From assembly GCF_036985505.1 (NCBI RefSeq), contig NZ_BTGQ01000004.1, positions 488,306 to 552,305 of the forward strand: 64,000 nt of DNA. The letters run 5' to 3'. Shown here piece by piece: positions 25,590 through 34,586 of this stretch (its first letter is position 1; each line of letters starts with the position of its first letter). Below the pieces are notes generated by a model. That model was not told where the DNA came from. It did no database searches and saw only the letters and a list, made by a program, of their open reading frames with translations. Source of the stretch: Croceitalea sp947503285 (GTDB lineage: Bacteria; Bacteroidota; Bacteroidia; Flavobacteriales; Flavobacteriaceae). The translations under genes and the position numbers were made by a program.

Positions 25590-27239
25590 TTACGCCAACA
25601 TCGTTACCGGGTTTTCCAAATACGCCCGTAGGGTTTGTAAAAACTGTGCTCCGGTAGCACCATCAACGGTTCTATGATCACAGGCCAATGTCACTTTCAT
25701 GGTGCTGCCCACGACTATTTCACCATTTTTCACCACCGGTTTTTCGACAATGGCACCGACCGATAGAATTGCGGAGTTGGGTTGATTGATAATTGAGGTA
25801 AATTCAAGTATTCCGAACATCCCCAAATTGGAAACCGTAAATGTACTTCCGTCCATTTCTGCAGGGGTCAGTTTTTTGCTTCGTGCCCGACCTGCCATAT
25901 CTTTTACGGCGCCCCCTATTTGCGTTAAACTCATTTGATCTGTAAATTTCAAGACAGGCACCACAAGACCATCATCAACAGCGACGGCCACCCCAATATG
26001 AATATGATGGTTGTACTTCGTGACATCATCATTCCATGTCGTATTGACTTGGGGATGCTTTTTCAGTGCCATGGCACATGCTTTGAGTACCATATCATTA
26101 AAAGAGACCTTGGTTTCAGGAAGTGCGTTGATTTGTGCACGAGATGCCTTGGCATTGTCCATATCGACCTCAATGGTCAAATAATAATGTGGTGCGGAGA
26201 ATTTTGATTCACTCAAACGTCGCGCGATCACTTTGCGCATCTGCGAGTTCTTGACCTCTTCAGAACCTTCTTCCCCCACAGGAAGGTTTATTGGTGCGGC
26301 AGCTGCGGGAGCAGCAGAAACAGTATCTGAACTTGCTTTGACCGGAGCTGATGTAGCGGCAGCGGAAGGTTTATAATTCTCTATATCCCTCTTAATGATG
26401 CGCCCCCCGTCACCACTGCCCGAAACATCGGCAAGGTTTACCCCTTTATCGGCAGCTATCTTTTTGGCCAATGGCGAGGCAAAAATTCGATTTCCATCCG
26501 AAGAGGATGTTGTAGCATCATTGGAAGTTTCTTTTTCGGTAGGTTCCGCAGCTACTTTCGTATTTTCTTCAGAAGTGGGCTGTTGAGCTTCCGACCCGGG
26601 CTTCGCCTTTAGCACGGCGTCCACATCAGTACCTTCTGGCCCTATAACGGCCAATAGGGAATCGACGGGTGCTCCCTCACCTTCAGCAATACCAATATGC
26701 AAAAGTGTTCCCGAATAAAAGGACTCGAATTCCATCGTGGCCTTATCCGTTTCGATTTCTGCCAAGATATCCCCCTCTTCTACCGCATCACCAACCTCTT
26801 TTAACCAGCTTGCAACGGTGCCCTCTTCCATGGTATCACTCAAACGGGGCATTTTGATAATCTCGACCCCTTCTGGTATCTCAACCGGGGCGCTATCATC
26901 GGCACTCCCACTTGAATTGGAATCTTCGGTTGGTGCCTCACTAGGCTCTTCTTTAGGGGCAGCCGTACCCCCTCCATCCAAAAGACTGGAGATATTCTCA
27001 CCCTCTTCACCGATAATGGCCAATAGCGAGTCGACCGGTGCCCCATCACCTTCTGCAATACCGATATGCAATAAGGTACCTTCATGGAACGACTCAAACT
27101 CCATGGTCGCCTTGTCCGTTTCGATTTCGGCCAAAATATCACCCTCCTCTATTCTATCACCCACATTTTTCAGCCATTTTGCAACGGTACCTTCTTCCAT
27201 GGTATCGCTCAATCGGGGCATATTAATAACTTCTGCCAT
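25590..27239 (-). CDS. Pyruvate dehydrogenase E2, dihydrolipoamide acetyltransferase
   Basis: The 549-residue E2 core protein has two lipoyl domains (about 1-80 and 124-203; lipoylated Lys43 and Lys166, both in ETDKATMEFES). A peripheral-subunit-binding domain follows (about 251-288, IFASPLAKKIAADKG), then the acetyltransferase domain (about 325-549) with His522 and Asp526 in HRTVDG. It passes acetyl groups from pyruvate to CoA. The two lipoyl domains are nearly identical in sequence, indicating recent duplication or gene conversion. Ala/Pro/Glu-rich linkers separate the domains. The start lies 4 bases after the E1-alpha stop. E3 and E1-beta genes are not nearby. Confidence 0.95.
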   Translation of the reverse strand: MAEVINMPRLSDTMEEGTVAKWLKNVGDRIEEGDILAEIETDKATMEFESFHEGTLLHIGIAEGDGAPVDSLLAIIGEEGENISSLLDGGGTAAPKEEPSEAPTEDSNSSGSADDSAPVEIPEGVEIIKMPRLSDTMEEGTVASWLKEVGDAVEEGDILAEIETDKATMEFESFYSGTLLHIGIAEGEGAPVDSLLAVIGPEGTDVDAVLKAKPGSEAQQPTSEENTKVAAEPTEKETSNDATTSSSDGNRIFASPLAKKIAADKGVNLADVSGSGDGGRIIKRDIENYKPSAAATSAPVKASSDTVSAAPAAAAPINLPVGEEGSEEVKNSQMRKVIARRLSESKFSAPHYYLTIEVDMDNAKASRAQINALPETKVSFNDMVLKACAMALKKHPQVNTTWNDDVTKYNHHIHIGVAVAVDDGLVVPVLKFTDQMSLTQIGGAVKDMAGRARSKKLTPAEMDGSTFTVSNLGMFGILEFTSIINQPNSAILSVGAIVEKPVVKNGEIVVGSTMKVTLACDHRTVDGATGAQFLQTLRAYLENPVTMLA

Positions 27240-27243
27240 GTAC

Positions 27244-28242
27244 CTAGAGTTTATGTTTTAAAAATGGATAATCTTCTTGTTCGTAAACCATATCATACAG
27301 TTGCTGTACCGGTGGAAAATCAGATTCCTCGGCAAACTTCTCGCATTCAACCACCAAGTCTTTGACACGCTTGTCGATTGCCTTTAGTTCTTCTTCGGTC
27401 GCATAGTCCTTTTCTAGAATGACATCCTTAACCTGGGTTATGGGGTCTATCTTTTTGTATTCCTCCACTTCGTCCTTGGTTCGGTAATGCTGTGCATCTG
27501 ACATGGAATGTCCGCGATAGCGATACGTCTTCATTTCCAAAAAGGTTGGGCCGCCCCCGGTTCTTGCGCGTTCTATGGCCTTATCAACTTCTTTGGCAAC
27601 CGTTACGGGGTCCATACCATCTACGGGAGCACAGGGCATCTCATAGCCTAGGCCCAATTTGTAAATATCCGTAGAGTATGATGTTCTGGCCACGGAAGTA
27701 CCCATGGCATAACCGTTATTCTCACAGATGAAAACTACGGGCAATTGCCACAACATGGCCAAGTTAAATGCTTCATGCAATGAGCCTTGACGTACGGCAC
27801 CATCACCCATATAACATAAGGTAACGTTGTCACGTTTAAAATACTTATCGGCGAATGCCAATCCGGCACCTAAGGGAATCTGGCCGCCTACGATACCATG
27901 TCCGCCATAAAATCGATGTTCTTTTGAGAATATATGCATAGATCCACCCATACCTTGAGAGGTACCGGTTACTTTGCCATACAACTCGGCCATTACCCTT
28001 TTGGGGTCAACGCCCATTCCAATCGGCTGAACATGGTTACGATATGCCGTAATCATTCGGTCCTTAGTGAGGTCCATAGCATGCAAAGAACCGGCAAGCA
28101 CTGCCTCTTGACCGTTATACAAATGGAGGAATCCCCTTACTTTTTGCTGAATATAAACAGCCGCCAGTTTGTCTTCAAACTTGCGCCAAAAAAACATGTC
28201 TTCGTACCATTTAAGGTAAACCTCTTTTGTAATTTTTTTCAT
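27244..28242 (-). CDS. pdhA: Pyruvate dehydrogenase E1 component, alpha subunit
   Basis: The 332-residue E1-alpha has the thiamine diphosphate motif GDGAVRQGSLHEAFNLA, ending at ENNGYAMGTS, and the conserved GMGGSMHIF, YGGHGIVGGQ and YRYRGHSMSDAQHYR segments (the last holds the phosphorylation-loop-like site). It decarboxylates pyruvate and reductively acetylates the E2 lipoyl arms as an alpha2beta2 enzyme. The E1-beta partner is absent from the window. The ATG at 28242 is preferred over an adjacent TTG. Order on the minus strand is porV, cytidine deaminase, pdhA, E2, a known flavobacterial arrangement. Confidence 0.95.
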   Translation of the reverse strand: MKKITKEVYLKWYEDMFFWRKFEDKLAAVYIQQKVRGFLHLYNGQEAVLAGSLHAMDLTKDRMITAYRNHVQPIGMGVDPKRVMAELYGKVTGTSQGMGGSMHIFSKEHRFYGGHGIVGGQIPLGAGLAFADKYFKRDNVTLCYMGDGAVRQGSLHEAFNLAMLWQLPVVFICENNGYAMGTSVARTSYSTDIYKLGLGYEMPCAPVDGMDPVTVAKEVDKAIERARTGGGPTFLEMKTYRYRGHSMSDAQHYRTKDEVEEYKKIDPITQVKDVILEKDYATEEELKAIDKRVKDLVVECEKFAEESDFPPVQQLYDMVYEQEDYPFLKHKL

Positions 28243-28322
28243 CAATCGGTATGTTTAATACTAATGCCCTGATTAAAGGAAAAACAAAAATACGTATATA
28301 TCTGTTTTGTGGAAAATTTGAC

Positions 28323-28811
28323 TTAAGAATCCCTTAAAAAAGAATTATTGAATGTTAGTGGCAATAAATCGACCACGGCATCGCACTTATAAATCGGTCC
28401 TTTTTTGCCCCTCATTAAAATTGCTATCGGACTTTTTTGCCTATGCTCATACTCCATCATCGCCTGCCTGCAATTTCCACAAGGTCCGGCAGGGATTTTC
28501 ATCTCATAGTCTTTTGAATTGGCACTTATGGCAATGGCCTTGACGACTTCATTAGGATGGTTGGCACCAGCACAGAAGATAGCTACACGTTCTGCACACA
28601 GCCCAGAGGGATACGAGGCATTTTCTTGGTTATTGCCAAGTATTATTTCTCCGTTCCCTAAAAGCACGGCGGCCCCTACTTGAAAATTGGAATATGGGGC
28701 GTAGGCTTTTTTCCTTGATTTGACTGCCGAATCCAAGAGTTTTTGATATTCCCTTGGTAATTCGTCGATAGCATCGTAAATACTTAACTCAAAACTTATT
28801 TTCTTTTTCAA
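28323..28811 (-). CDS. cdd: Cytidine deaminase
   Basis: The 162-residue enzyme converts cytidine or deoxycytidine to the uridine form for pyrimidine salvage. Zinc ligands and the proton shuttle are all present: Cys72 and Glu74 in CAERVA, and Cys111 and Cys114 in PCGNCRQ. The YAPYSNFQVGAAV substrate-binding block is also intact. It is the tetrameric short type. It sits between porV and pdhA on the minus strand; the spacing of 80 bases to pdhA and the porV terminator suggest its own or a shared promoter. Confidence 0.95.
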   Translation of the reverse strand: MKKKISFELSIYDAIDELPREYQKLLDSAVKSRKKAYAPYSNFQVGAAVLLGNGEIILGNNQENASYPSGLCAERVAIFCAGANHPNEVVKAIAISANSKDYEMKIPAGPCGNCRQAMMEYEHRQKSPIAILMRGKKGPIYKCDAVVDLLPLTFNNSFLRDS

Positions 28812-28922
28812 ACAAACACTTTTAAGTATTGAATTCGGTTTAGACTTTTTGGATTGAAGCGAAAATCAGACATCTTTTACCCAATTGAGAAAGTTCAAAC
28901 GAATTCATTGTTTAAAAATAAG

Positions 28923-28949
28923 AAAACCCCAACGTATTGTTGGGGTTTT
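28923..28949 (-). terminator. Terminator after porV
   Basis: The perfect stem AAAACCCCAA / TTGGGGTTTT around a 7-base loop ends 23 bases after the minus-strand porV stop, with T-runs usable on either strand. Confidence 0.8.
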
Positions 28950-28972
28950 CCATAAAAATCAAAGCTTTTAGA

Positions 28973-30115
28973 TTAATCGTTGTAAAACTCTTGCCCAAAG
29001 TTAAAGGTAAGCGAAAAACGTAGTGTGTTTTCCAAAGGGTTTCTAACCTGTGACGTTGAGAACAGATAAGATAAGTCAATCTGGGCCGACTTGAATTTGA
29101 ATCCAGCACCCAAGGTAAAAAACTGTCTAGCTCCTTTTGCTTCATTCTCATTAAAATAACCGGTTCTCAGCATGAATGCCTCTTGATATCTGTATTCGGC
29201 ACCAAGCGACCATGTAACCTCTTGTAATTCTTCACTAAAGCCATCAGGGGCATCGCCAAAAGATTCAAATACGCCATTAAAGAAACTAATGTTCTGGTAT
29301 TCGTCATTATCCTCTGAATCGATATCACCGTCACCATCAAAATCCCTTGGGGTCGGCACCAACAACTTATTGAACTCTGAATAAACACCCAAAACATTGT
29401 CTTGGTCAAAAATAAAATCAAATCCACCACCAAACCTTAGGTTGGTAGGTAAAAAGTTCTCTTGCCCCCCTTCGTCATATTGAATTTTTCCTCCAAGATT
29501 GGAAACATTGAATCCTGCCCTCCATCGGCCATCAAACGAATTGTAGGCTATTTCACGTGACCTATAAAAACCGGCAATATCAACCGCAAAAGTATTCGCG
29601 GCCTGTGAATCTTGTTGCCCATCTTGAAATCTTAGGTTAGAGCTTATGAACCTACCCCCTACGGCCATCGAGAACGTCGGACTCAATTTTAAGGAATAGG
29701 AACCATCTATTGCAAACTCATTGGGCTCAACAACAGTTGGGGTCTCATCTATGGTCTGTCTTAATTCTATCTCCCCGAGGCCAAAATACCTTATACTGAA
29801 TGCAAAGGCACTTTGGTCGTCTAATTTGTTGTATACGCTCGCGCTTAAAAGTGAAATGTCAGTAACAATACTTTCCAGGTAGGGGGTGTAACTGACCCCT
29901 ATTCCCAATTTTTGTTCTGCAAATGCGAACTTCGCAGGGTTCCATTGTTGTGAGAAGGCATCTACTGGGGTTGCAACTCCCATATCCCCCATACCAGAAG
30001 CCCTGGCATCAGCAGCGATATTCAAAAAAGGAACTGCAGTAGTAATTGCCCGTTCTTGTTGGGCAAAAACATTGAAGACACAGAAGAGTGCCAACAAGGA
30101 AAATAACTTTTTCAT
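28973..30115 (-). CDS. porV: Type IX secretion system outer membrane protein PorV
   Basis: The 380-residue protein has a signal peptide ending VFAQ, followed by ITTAVPFLNIAADARASGMG and DMGVATPVDAFSQQWNPAKF, the N-terminal signature of PorV/LptO. The remainder is an OmpP1/FadL-type beta barrel of alternating strands ending FSLTFNFGQEF. PorV binds the C-terminal signals of type IX cargo and shuttles them to the attachment machinery. A cargo-type protein with such a signal is encoded at 62098-63828. In F. johnsoniae porU lies between gldJ and porV; here only 362 non-coding bases separate them. Confidence 0.93.
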   Translation of the reverse strand: MKKLFSLLALFCVFNVFAQQERAITTAVPFLNIAADARASGMGDMGVATPVDAFSQQWNPAKFAFAEQKLGIGVSYTPYLESIVTDISLLSASVYNKLDDQSAFAFSIRYFGLGEIELRQTIDETPTVVEPNEFAIDGSYSLKLSPTFSMAVGGRFISSNLRFQDGQQDSQAANTFAVDIAGFYRSREIAYNSFDGRWRAGFNVSNLGGKIQYDEGGQENFLPTNLRFGGGFDFIFDQDNVLGVYSEFNKLLVPTPRDFDGDGDIDSEDNDEYQNISFFNGVFESFGDAPDGFSEELQEVTWSLGAEYRYQEAFMLRTGYFNENEAKGARQFFTLGAGFKFKSAQIDLSYLFSTSQVRNPLENTLRFSLTFNFGQEFYND

Positions 30116-30477
30116 CTATTTCATTTAAATTAAAGTGGTCGAAAGTCCAAAATACGGCTACAAAAACCAAAATATTTAGACGTATTACCATTAAACGAGC
30201 TTTTTGGCGAATTCTTATATACGTAATGCGCTATTTCGATGAAAAGTTAAAATTATTTTGACCCCGACCATGTTAAACTCCCTAAATAGCTATACTATAA
30301 CCGAAATTGTTTCGTTCCTTATTATAGTGTGGCAAATCGAAAAATAGCACATAAATATTTTTAATCGATAAAATATTATGGGCTTCTTTCCGTTTTAATG
30401 CCGATAGCGATTTAAATCAAATGAAACCAAAGTACCGATTGTAATAGAATATCGGTTATTGAACTCAAGTCCTAATT
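30116..30477. other. Divergent intergenic region between porV and gldJ
   Basis: These 362 bases are AT-rich, hold no open frame that I can support and must contain both the porV and gldJ promoters. I find TATTTTGG-like near-matches to the flavobacterial element on the minus strand, but no exact TAnnTTTG. There is no remnant of porU that I can see by eye. Confidence 0.6.
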
Positions 30478-32136
30478 ATGAAAAAAAGCTTTTTTAAAGT
30501 TGTACTTTCTTGTTTTGTGGTTGCCGGAACACTTTCGAGCTGCAAGAATTCTTCCTCGTCATCTAAAAATGTTTCGAGAGCAACAGGATGGAAAATAAAT
30601 GCCAAAGAAGGCGGTTTTCAATACAATTCCAATTTCAAAGAACAGGAAACCCCACCAGGAACCGTATTCATTGAAGGGGGTACCTTTACCAAAGGTCAGG
30701 TGCAAGATGATATCATGCACGATTGGAACAACTCCCCGACAGCTCAACACGTACAGTCATTTTATATGGATGAAACCGAGGTCACCAATGTGATGTACCT
30801 TGAATACCTAGATTATCTGAAGGCGGTCTATCCTCCTGAAAATCCCATGTATGAAAATATTTACAAAGGGGCTTTACCAGATACTTTGGTATGGAGAAAT
30901 CGTTTGGGCTTTAACGAGACCATGACAAATAGCTATCTACGCCATCCTGCTTATGGGGAATATCCCGTAGTTGGTGTAAACTGGATTCAAGCTACACAAT
31001 ATGCTGAATGGAGAACAGACAGGGTAAATGAAGCCACCTTAGAAAGGGAAGGTTATTTGGCCAAAGATGCAAAATATAAGGTCTTGAACGGTGAAATAGG
31101 TGGAACGTTTAGTACGGAAGCTTATTTGAATAATCCAGAATCGGTTTATGGGGGGCAAATAGATTCGTTACAGGGCAAGCAAAAAAAGGATTCCATTAAT
31201 TCTTTTGCAAAAAGAAGTACGGGAATTATCAGTCCGGAGTATCGATTGCCTACCGAGACAGAATGGGAATATGCCGCACAGGCTTTGATAGGGTCGCGGG
31301 AATACAATAATTATAGAGGTAGAAAGAAGTATCCATGGGAAGGTGACTACACACGAAATGGACAACGCCTAGGTCGTGGTGACCAATTGGCGAACTTCAA
31401 ACAAGGTAAAGGTGATTATGGCGGTATCGCAGGTTGGTCTGATGATGGTGCCGATATTACCGCAGAGGTAAAATCATACAAACCAAATGATTTTGGACTA
31501 TATGATATGGCCGGTAATGTTTCAGAATGGGTAGCCGATGTCTACAGACCCATCGTTGACGACGAAATCAGTGATTTCAACTACTATCGTGGTAATATTT
31601 ATCTGAAAAAAGCCATTGGTGAAGATGGAAAAGTCCAGATTCTTCGAGATTCGGTTGTTTTTGATACTTTACCCAACGGAAAAGTGGTTGCATTGAACCT
31701 ACCTGGTGAAATAAAAGAAGTGCCTGTAGGTGAAGAAGAAACCTATTTAAGGACAAACTTCTCAAAAAGTGATAACCGGGGATATCGTGATGGTGACCCA
31801 GGATCATCAAGGTTTTTCCAAAGATTCAGCGATGACGAATCCGACGCTCGAAAAATGTACGATTCGCCCAAACACAAAGTGGAACGTGATTCAACCGGAA
31901 AACTACTTCGACAATATGACACCTCAAACTACCGAACGTCTTTGATCAATGACGAGGTAAGGGTTTACAAAGGTGGCTCTTGGAGGGACAGGGCATTTTG
32001 GTTAGACCCAGCGCAACGCCGTTACCTACCACAATATATGGCTACGGATGATGTAGGGTTTAGATGTGCGATGTCAAGAGTGGGATCAAAATCCAAAACC
32101 AAGAACAAAACGGTTCGACATAAAAAAGTAAGGTAA
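30478..32136 (+). CDS. gldJ: Gliding motility lipoprotein GldJ
   Basis: The 552-residue lipoprotein (signal to LSSC, Cys22) has the GldJ architecture. An N-terminal segment begins ATGWKINAKEGGFQYN, followed by a sulfatase-modifying-factor (FGE)-like fold: PPGTVFIEGGTFTKGQ, FYMDETEVTNVMYLEYLDYL, YPVVGVNWIQATQYAEWR, RLPTETEWEYAAQALIG, DMAGNVSEWVADVYRP and YKGGSWRDRAFWLDPAQRRY. GldJ is required for gliding and stabilises GldK of the type IX machine in F. johnsoniae. The catalytic cysteines of true formylglycine enzymes are not expected in this family. murF follows on the same strand after a terminator-like hairpin. Confidence 0.95.
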   Translation: MKKSFFKVVLSCFVVAGTLSSCKNSSSSSKNVSRATGWKINAKEGGFQYNSNFKEQETPPGTVFIEGGTFTKGQVQDDIMHDWNNSPTAQHVQSFYMDETEVTNVMYLEYLDYLKAVYPPENPMYENIYKGALPDTLVWRNRLGFNETMTNSYLRHPAYGEYPVVGVNWIQATQYAEWRTDRVNEATLEREGYLAKDAKYKVLNGEIGGTFSTEAYLNNPESVYGGQIDSLQGKQKKDSINSFAKRSTGIISPEYRLPTETEWEYAAQALIGSREYNNYRGRKKYPWEGDYTRNGQRLGRGDQLANFKQGKGDYGGIAGWSDDGADITAEVKSYKPNDFGLYDMAGNVSEWVADVYRPIVDDEISDFNYYRGNIYLKKAIGEDGKVQILRDSVVFDTLPNGKVVALNLPGEIKEVPVGEEETYLRTNFSKSDNRGYRDGDPGSSRFFQRFSDDESDARKMYDSPKHKVERDSTGKLLRQYDTSNYRTSLINDEVRVYKGGSWRDRAFWLDPAQRRYLPQYMATDDVGFRCAMSRVGSKSKTKNKTVRHKKVR

Positions 32137-32158
32137 GCATTGCTTACGAAAGATATTG

Positions 32159-32190
32159 GGCCCTTAGCAATTTTGTTAAGGGCTTTTTTT
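32159..32190 (+). terminator. Terminator or attenuator between gldJ and murF
   Basis: A GGCCCTTA... / ...TAAGGGC stem with an AT-rich loop and eight T residues ends only 10 bases before the murF ATG. It would cut off read-through from gldJ into murF unless attenuated. Confidence 0.7.
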
Positions 32191-32200
32191 ATCTTCGACT

Positions 32201-33475
32201 ATGAAATTGAACGAACTTCACCAACGGTTTCTAGAACACCCAACGGTTTGTACCGATACCCGAAAAATAACCGCGAATTGTATTTATTTTGCCTTGAAGG
32301 GGCCAAACTTCAACGGTAACGAATTTACCGAGGAAGCTTTAAAAAAAGGAGCGGCATTGGCGGTAATAGATGAACCGGAATACCAAGTGGCCGATAAGAC
32401 CATCGTGGTTGAAAATGTATTGCAAACCCTTCAAGACTTGAGTGCCTACCACAGAAAACAGTGCAACGCACAGGTTATCGCGCTGACAGGCAGCAATGGA
32501 AAAACAACAACCAAAGAACTGATTCATCGGGTACTTGAAAAAAAATACAATACAGTAGCAACTAAAGGAAATCTCAATAATCATATTGGGGTTCCCCTAA
32601 CACTTCTAAGTATAAAAGAAGATACGGAGTTCGCCATCATAGAAATGGGGGCCAATCATCAAAAAGAGATTGCATTTTTAGCCCGTATCGCCCAACCGGA
32701 TTTTGGGTATATCACCAATTTCGGAAAGGCACATTTAGAAGGTTTTGGCGGTGTTGAAGGGGTCATTAAAGGCAAAAGCGAACTTTACGACTATTTACTG
32801 GGTAACGGTAAACATGTTTTTCTGAATGCGGATGATCCCATCCAAAAAGACAGATTGGCATCTTATATAAAAAAAATAGGCTTCAGCAAAAAGGACCACA
32901 ACTACTATACGATTTCATTTATAGCTGCCAACCCTTTCATACGTTTATCTTTTGAAGAGACGGTGGTTAACACCAAATTGATTGGAACATATAATTTCAC
33001 CAATTGCTGTATTGCCATTTTAATTGGAAAGTATTTCAATGTACCTACCTCAGCTATTAAAAATGCCATTGAAGGTTATGAACCAGAAAACAACCGTTCT
33101 CAAATTATCAAAAAAAATGGACATCATATTATTCTAGACGCCTACAATGCCAACCCAACCAGCATGAAAGCCGCTTTAGAAAGTTTTGAAACCACGGCAG
33201 CACCCCGCAAAACACTTTTCTTGGGCGACATGTTTGAGCTGGGGGAAGCTGCAAGCACAGAACACCAACACATTGCTGATTTGGCGAAGAAAATGAACTT
33301 TCAAGAAGTGTTTTTAATTGGACACAACTTTTACGGTACTAAAACCGATTACAAAAAGTTCCGTTCGTTCGAGGCGCTTGAAGAACACCTTCAAAACCAG
33401 CCCTTGCCAACAGGTTCCATTCTCATTAAAGGCTCGCGTGGAATGGCCCTTGAGCGTATCCTTGAATACCTGTAA
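32201..33475 (+). CDS. murF: UDP-N-acetylmuramoyl-tripeptide--D-alanyl-D-alanine ligase
   Basis: The 424-residue Mur ligase adds D-Ala-D-Ala to the peptidoglycan precursor in the cytoplasm. Features are the UDP-binding N-terminal domain (VCTDTRKITANCIYFALKG), the P-loop GSNGKTTT (97-104), NLNNHIGVPLTLLSIKEDTE, EMGANHQKEI and the C-terminal DAYNANPTSMKAAL. The lysine and aspartate residues of the Mur-ligase core (GKSELYDYL, LNADDP) are present. The gldJ-murF order is conserved in Flavobacterium relatives. The start directly follows the hairpin at 32159-32190, leaving a very short leader. Confidence 0.95.
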   Translation: MKLNELHQRFLEHPTVCTDTRKITANCIYFALKGPNFNGNEFTEEALKKGAALAVIDEPEYQVADKTIVVENVLQTLQDLSAYHRKQCNAQVIALTGSNGKTTTKELIHRVLEKKYNTVATKGNLNNHIGVPLTLLSIKEDTEFAIIEMGANHQKEIAFLARIAQPDFGYITNFGKAHLEGFGGVEGVIKGKSELYDYLLGNGKHVFLNADDPIQKDRLASYIKKIGFSKKDHNYYTISFIAANPFIRLSFEETVVNTKLIGTYNFTNCCIAILIGKYFNVPTSAIKNAIEGYEPENNRSQIIKKNGHHIILDAYNANPTSMKAALESFETTAAPRKTLFLGDMFELGEAASTEHQHIADLAKKMNFQEVFLIGHNFYGTKTDYKKFRSFEALEEHLQNQPLPTGSILIKGSRGMALERILEYL

Positions 33476-33566
33476 ATCATAAAACTTTCTAAAAAATGGT
33501 CTAATGTGTGCCGACCGATGAAATGATTCTTTGTTTTATTCGAACTAAAAGGGTAAACAAGCAATC

Positions 33567-33938
33567 ATGAAAACCAATATTATCATATTTGATGGAGAGT
33601 GCAACCTTTGTAACGGTGTTGTTGGATGGCTTTTACAATTAGTACCTGTAGAAAGTTTTGAGTTTGTCGCATTTCAATCACCGACCGGACAAAGAATGCT
33701 TTCTCAACATGGGTTTCCCACAAAAGAACTGACCACGGTGATTTTATTCGATGAAGATGGGCCCCATACCCACTCAGACGGATTCTTAAAAATCGTCTCA
33801 AAAATTCCGAAGTGGAAATTAGTGGCTACATTGTTGGCATTTATCCCCAGAATAATAAGGGATACAATATACCGTCTTGCATCTAGAAACCGGGTCAAAT
33901 GGTTTGGAAAGTCTAAAACCTGTACGGTCAGTTTTTAA
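33567..33938 (+). CDS. DCC family thiol-disulfide oxidoreductase-like protein
   Basis: The 123-residue protein has the DCC (DUF393, YuxK-type) signature DGECNLCN with Cys12 and Cys15 in a CxxC arrangement and the downstream FEFVAFQSPTGQRML and SDGFLKIVSKIPKWKL blocks. The family is thioredoxin-like and predicted to be redox active; a substrate is not known. It lies 91 bases after murF and just upstream of a minus-strand tRNA gene. Confidence 0.85.
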   Translation: MKTNIIIFDGECNLCNGVVGWLLQLVPVESFEFVAFQSPTGQRMLSQHGFPTKELTTVILFDEDGPHTHSDGFLKIVSKIPKWKLVATLLAFIPRIIRDTIYRLASRNRVKWFGKSKTCTVSF

Positions 33939-33940
33939 AG

Positions 33941-34015
33941 TGGAGTATACTGGATTCGAACCAGTGACCTCTGCCCTGTCAAGGCAGCGCTCTAAACCAA
34001 CTGAGCTAATACTCC
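33941..34015 (-). tRNA. tRNA-Val (anticodon GAC)
   Basis: On the minus strand all four arms fold: acceptor GGAGTAT/ATACTCC, D stem GCTC/GAGC, anticodon stem CTGCC/GGCAG with loop TTGACAG, and T arm ACTGG-TTCGAAT-CCAGT. The anticodon is GAC, reading Val codons GUC and GUU. Length is 75 bases and the 3' CCA is not encoded. Confidence 0.95.
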
Positions 34016-34043
34016 TTAAAATCGCTGCAATATCGTAAAAATG

Positions 34044-34454
34044 TTACCAATCTCCATATTCCGCAGCATTCTTTTGTGTTTCGAATAAAGTTATGTGCAA
34101 TTTTTGCCCAGGATCGAGCTTTGGTTTTAAAATATCATAGATAATTTTAACAAAATACTCCGTTGACGGCAGAATACCTTCAAACTCAGGGCAGTCCTCG
34201 TTTAAGTTCTTATGATCAAAACGCGCTTCGATTTCATCTTTGATTACCTTTCCCAAAACCGCTAGGTCCATTACAAAACCCGTATCTGGATTGACTTCAC
34301 CACGTATACGCACTTCTAAATCAAAATTGTGGCCATGGTAATTAGGGCTATTGCATTTACCAAATACAGCTCGGTTTTTCTCATCACTCCACTTCGGATT
34401 ATGCAACCGATGCGCAGCATTGAAATGGGCTTTTCTACAAATTGTGGCAATCAT
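34044..34454 (-). CDS. queD: 6-carboxytetrahydropterin synthase / PTPS family protein
   Basis: The 136-residue enzyme has the PTPS fold motifs: zinc ligands His15 (FNAAHRL), His40 and His42 (NYHGHNFDLEVRI), and the catalytic Cys34 in FGKCNSPNYHGH. Later blocks are GFVMDLAVLGKVIKDEI, FDHKNLNEDCPEF and PSTEYFVKIIYD. QueD makes 6-carboxytetrahydropterin from dihydroneopterin triphosphate for queuosine synthesis; related PTPS enzymes make pyruvoyl-tetrahydropterin. The queuosine role is the more common one in bacteria. The gene is downstream-adjacent to the tRNA-Val on the minus strand. Confidence 0.88.
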   Translation of the reverse strand: MIATICRKAHFNAAHRLHNPKWSDEKNRAVFGKCNSPNYHGHNFDLEVRIRGEVNPDTGFVMDLAVLGKVIKDEIEARFDHKNLNEDCPEFEGILPSTEYFVKIIYDILKPKLDPGQKLHITLFETQKNAAEYGDW

Positions 34455-34586
34455 AGCTTAAAATAAGAGTACAAATTTAGCTTAAATTTCATTTTTAAAC
34501 CTAACAACGTCGAATTACAATTCGAGACCGGCACTTGATTGGAAGCAAGAGAGTGCCTATATTACCCTCAACGTGAAATATAACCC

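Noticed and set aside
26737..27261. A 174-codon plus-strand frame opposite the E2 gene
   Set aside because: It is a mirror of the repeated lipoyl domains in an alternate frame, with Ser/Ala/Pro bias and no independent signals.
33941..34015. tRNA-Asp
   Set aside because: The seven-base anticodon loop TTGACAG places GAC at positions 34-36, which is Val. Asp would need GTC.
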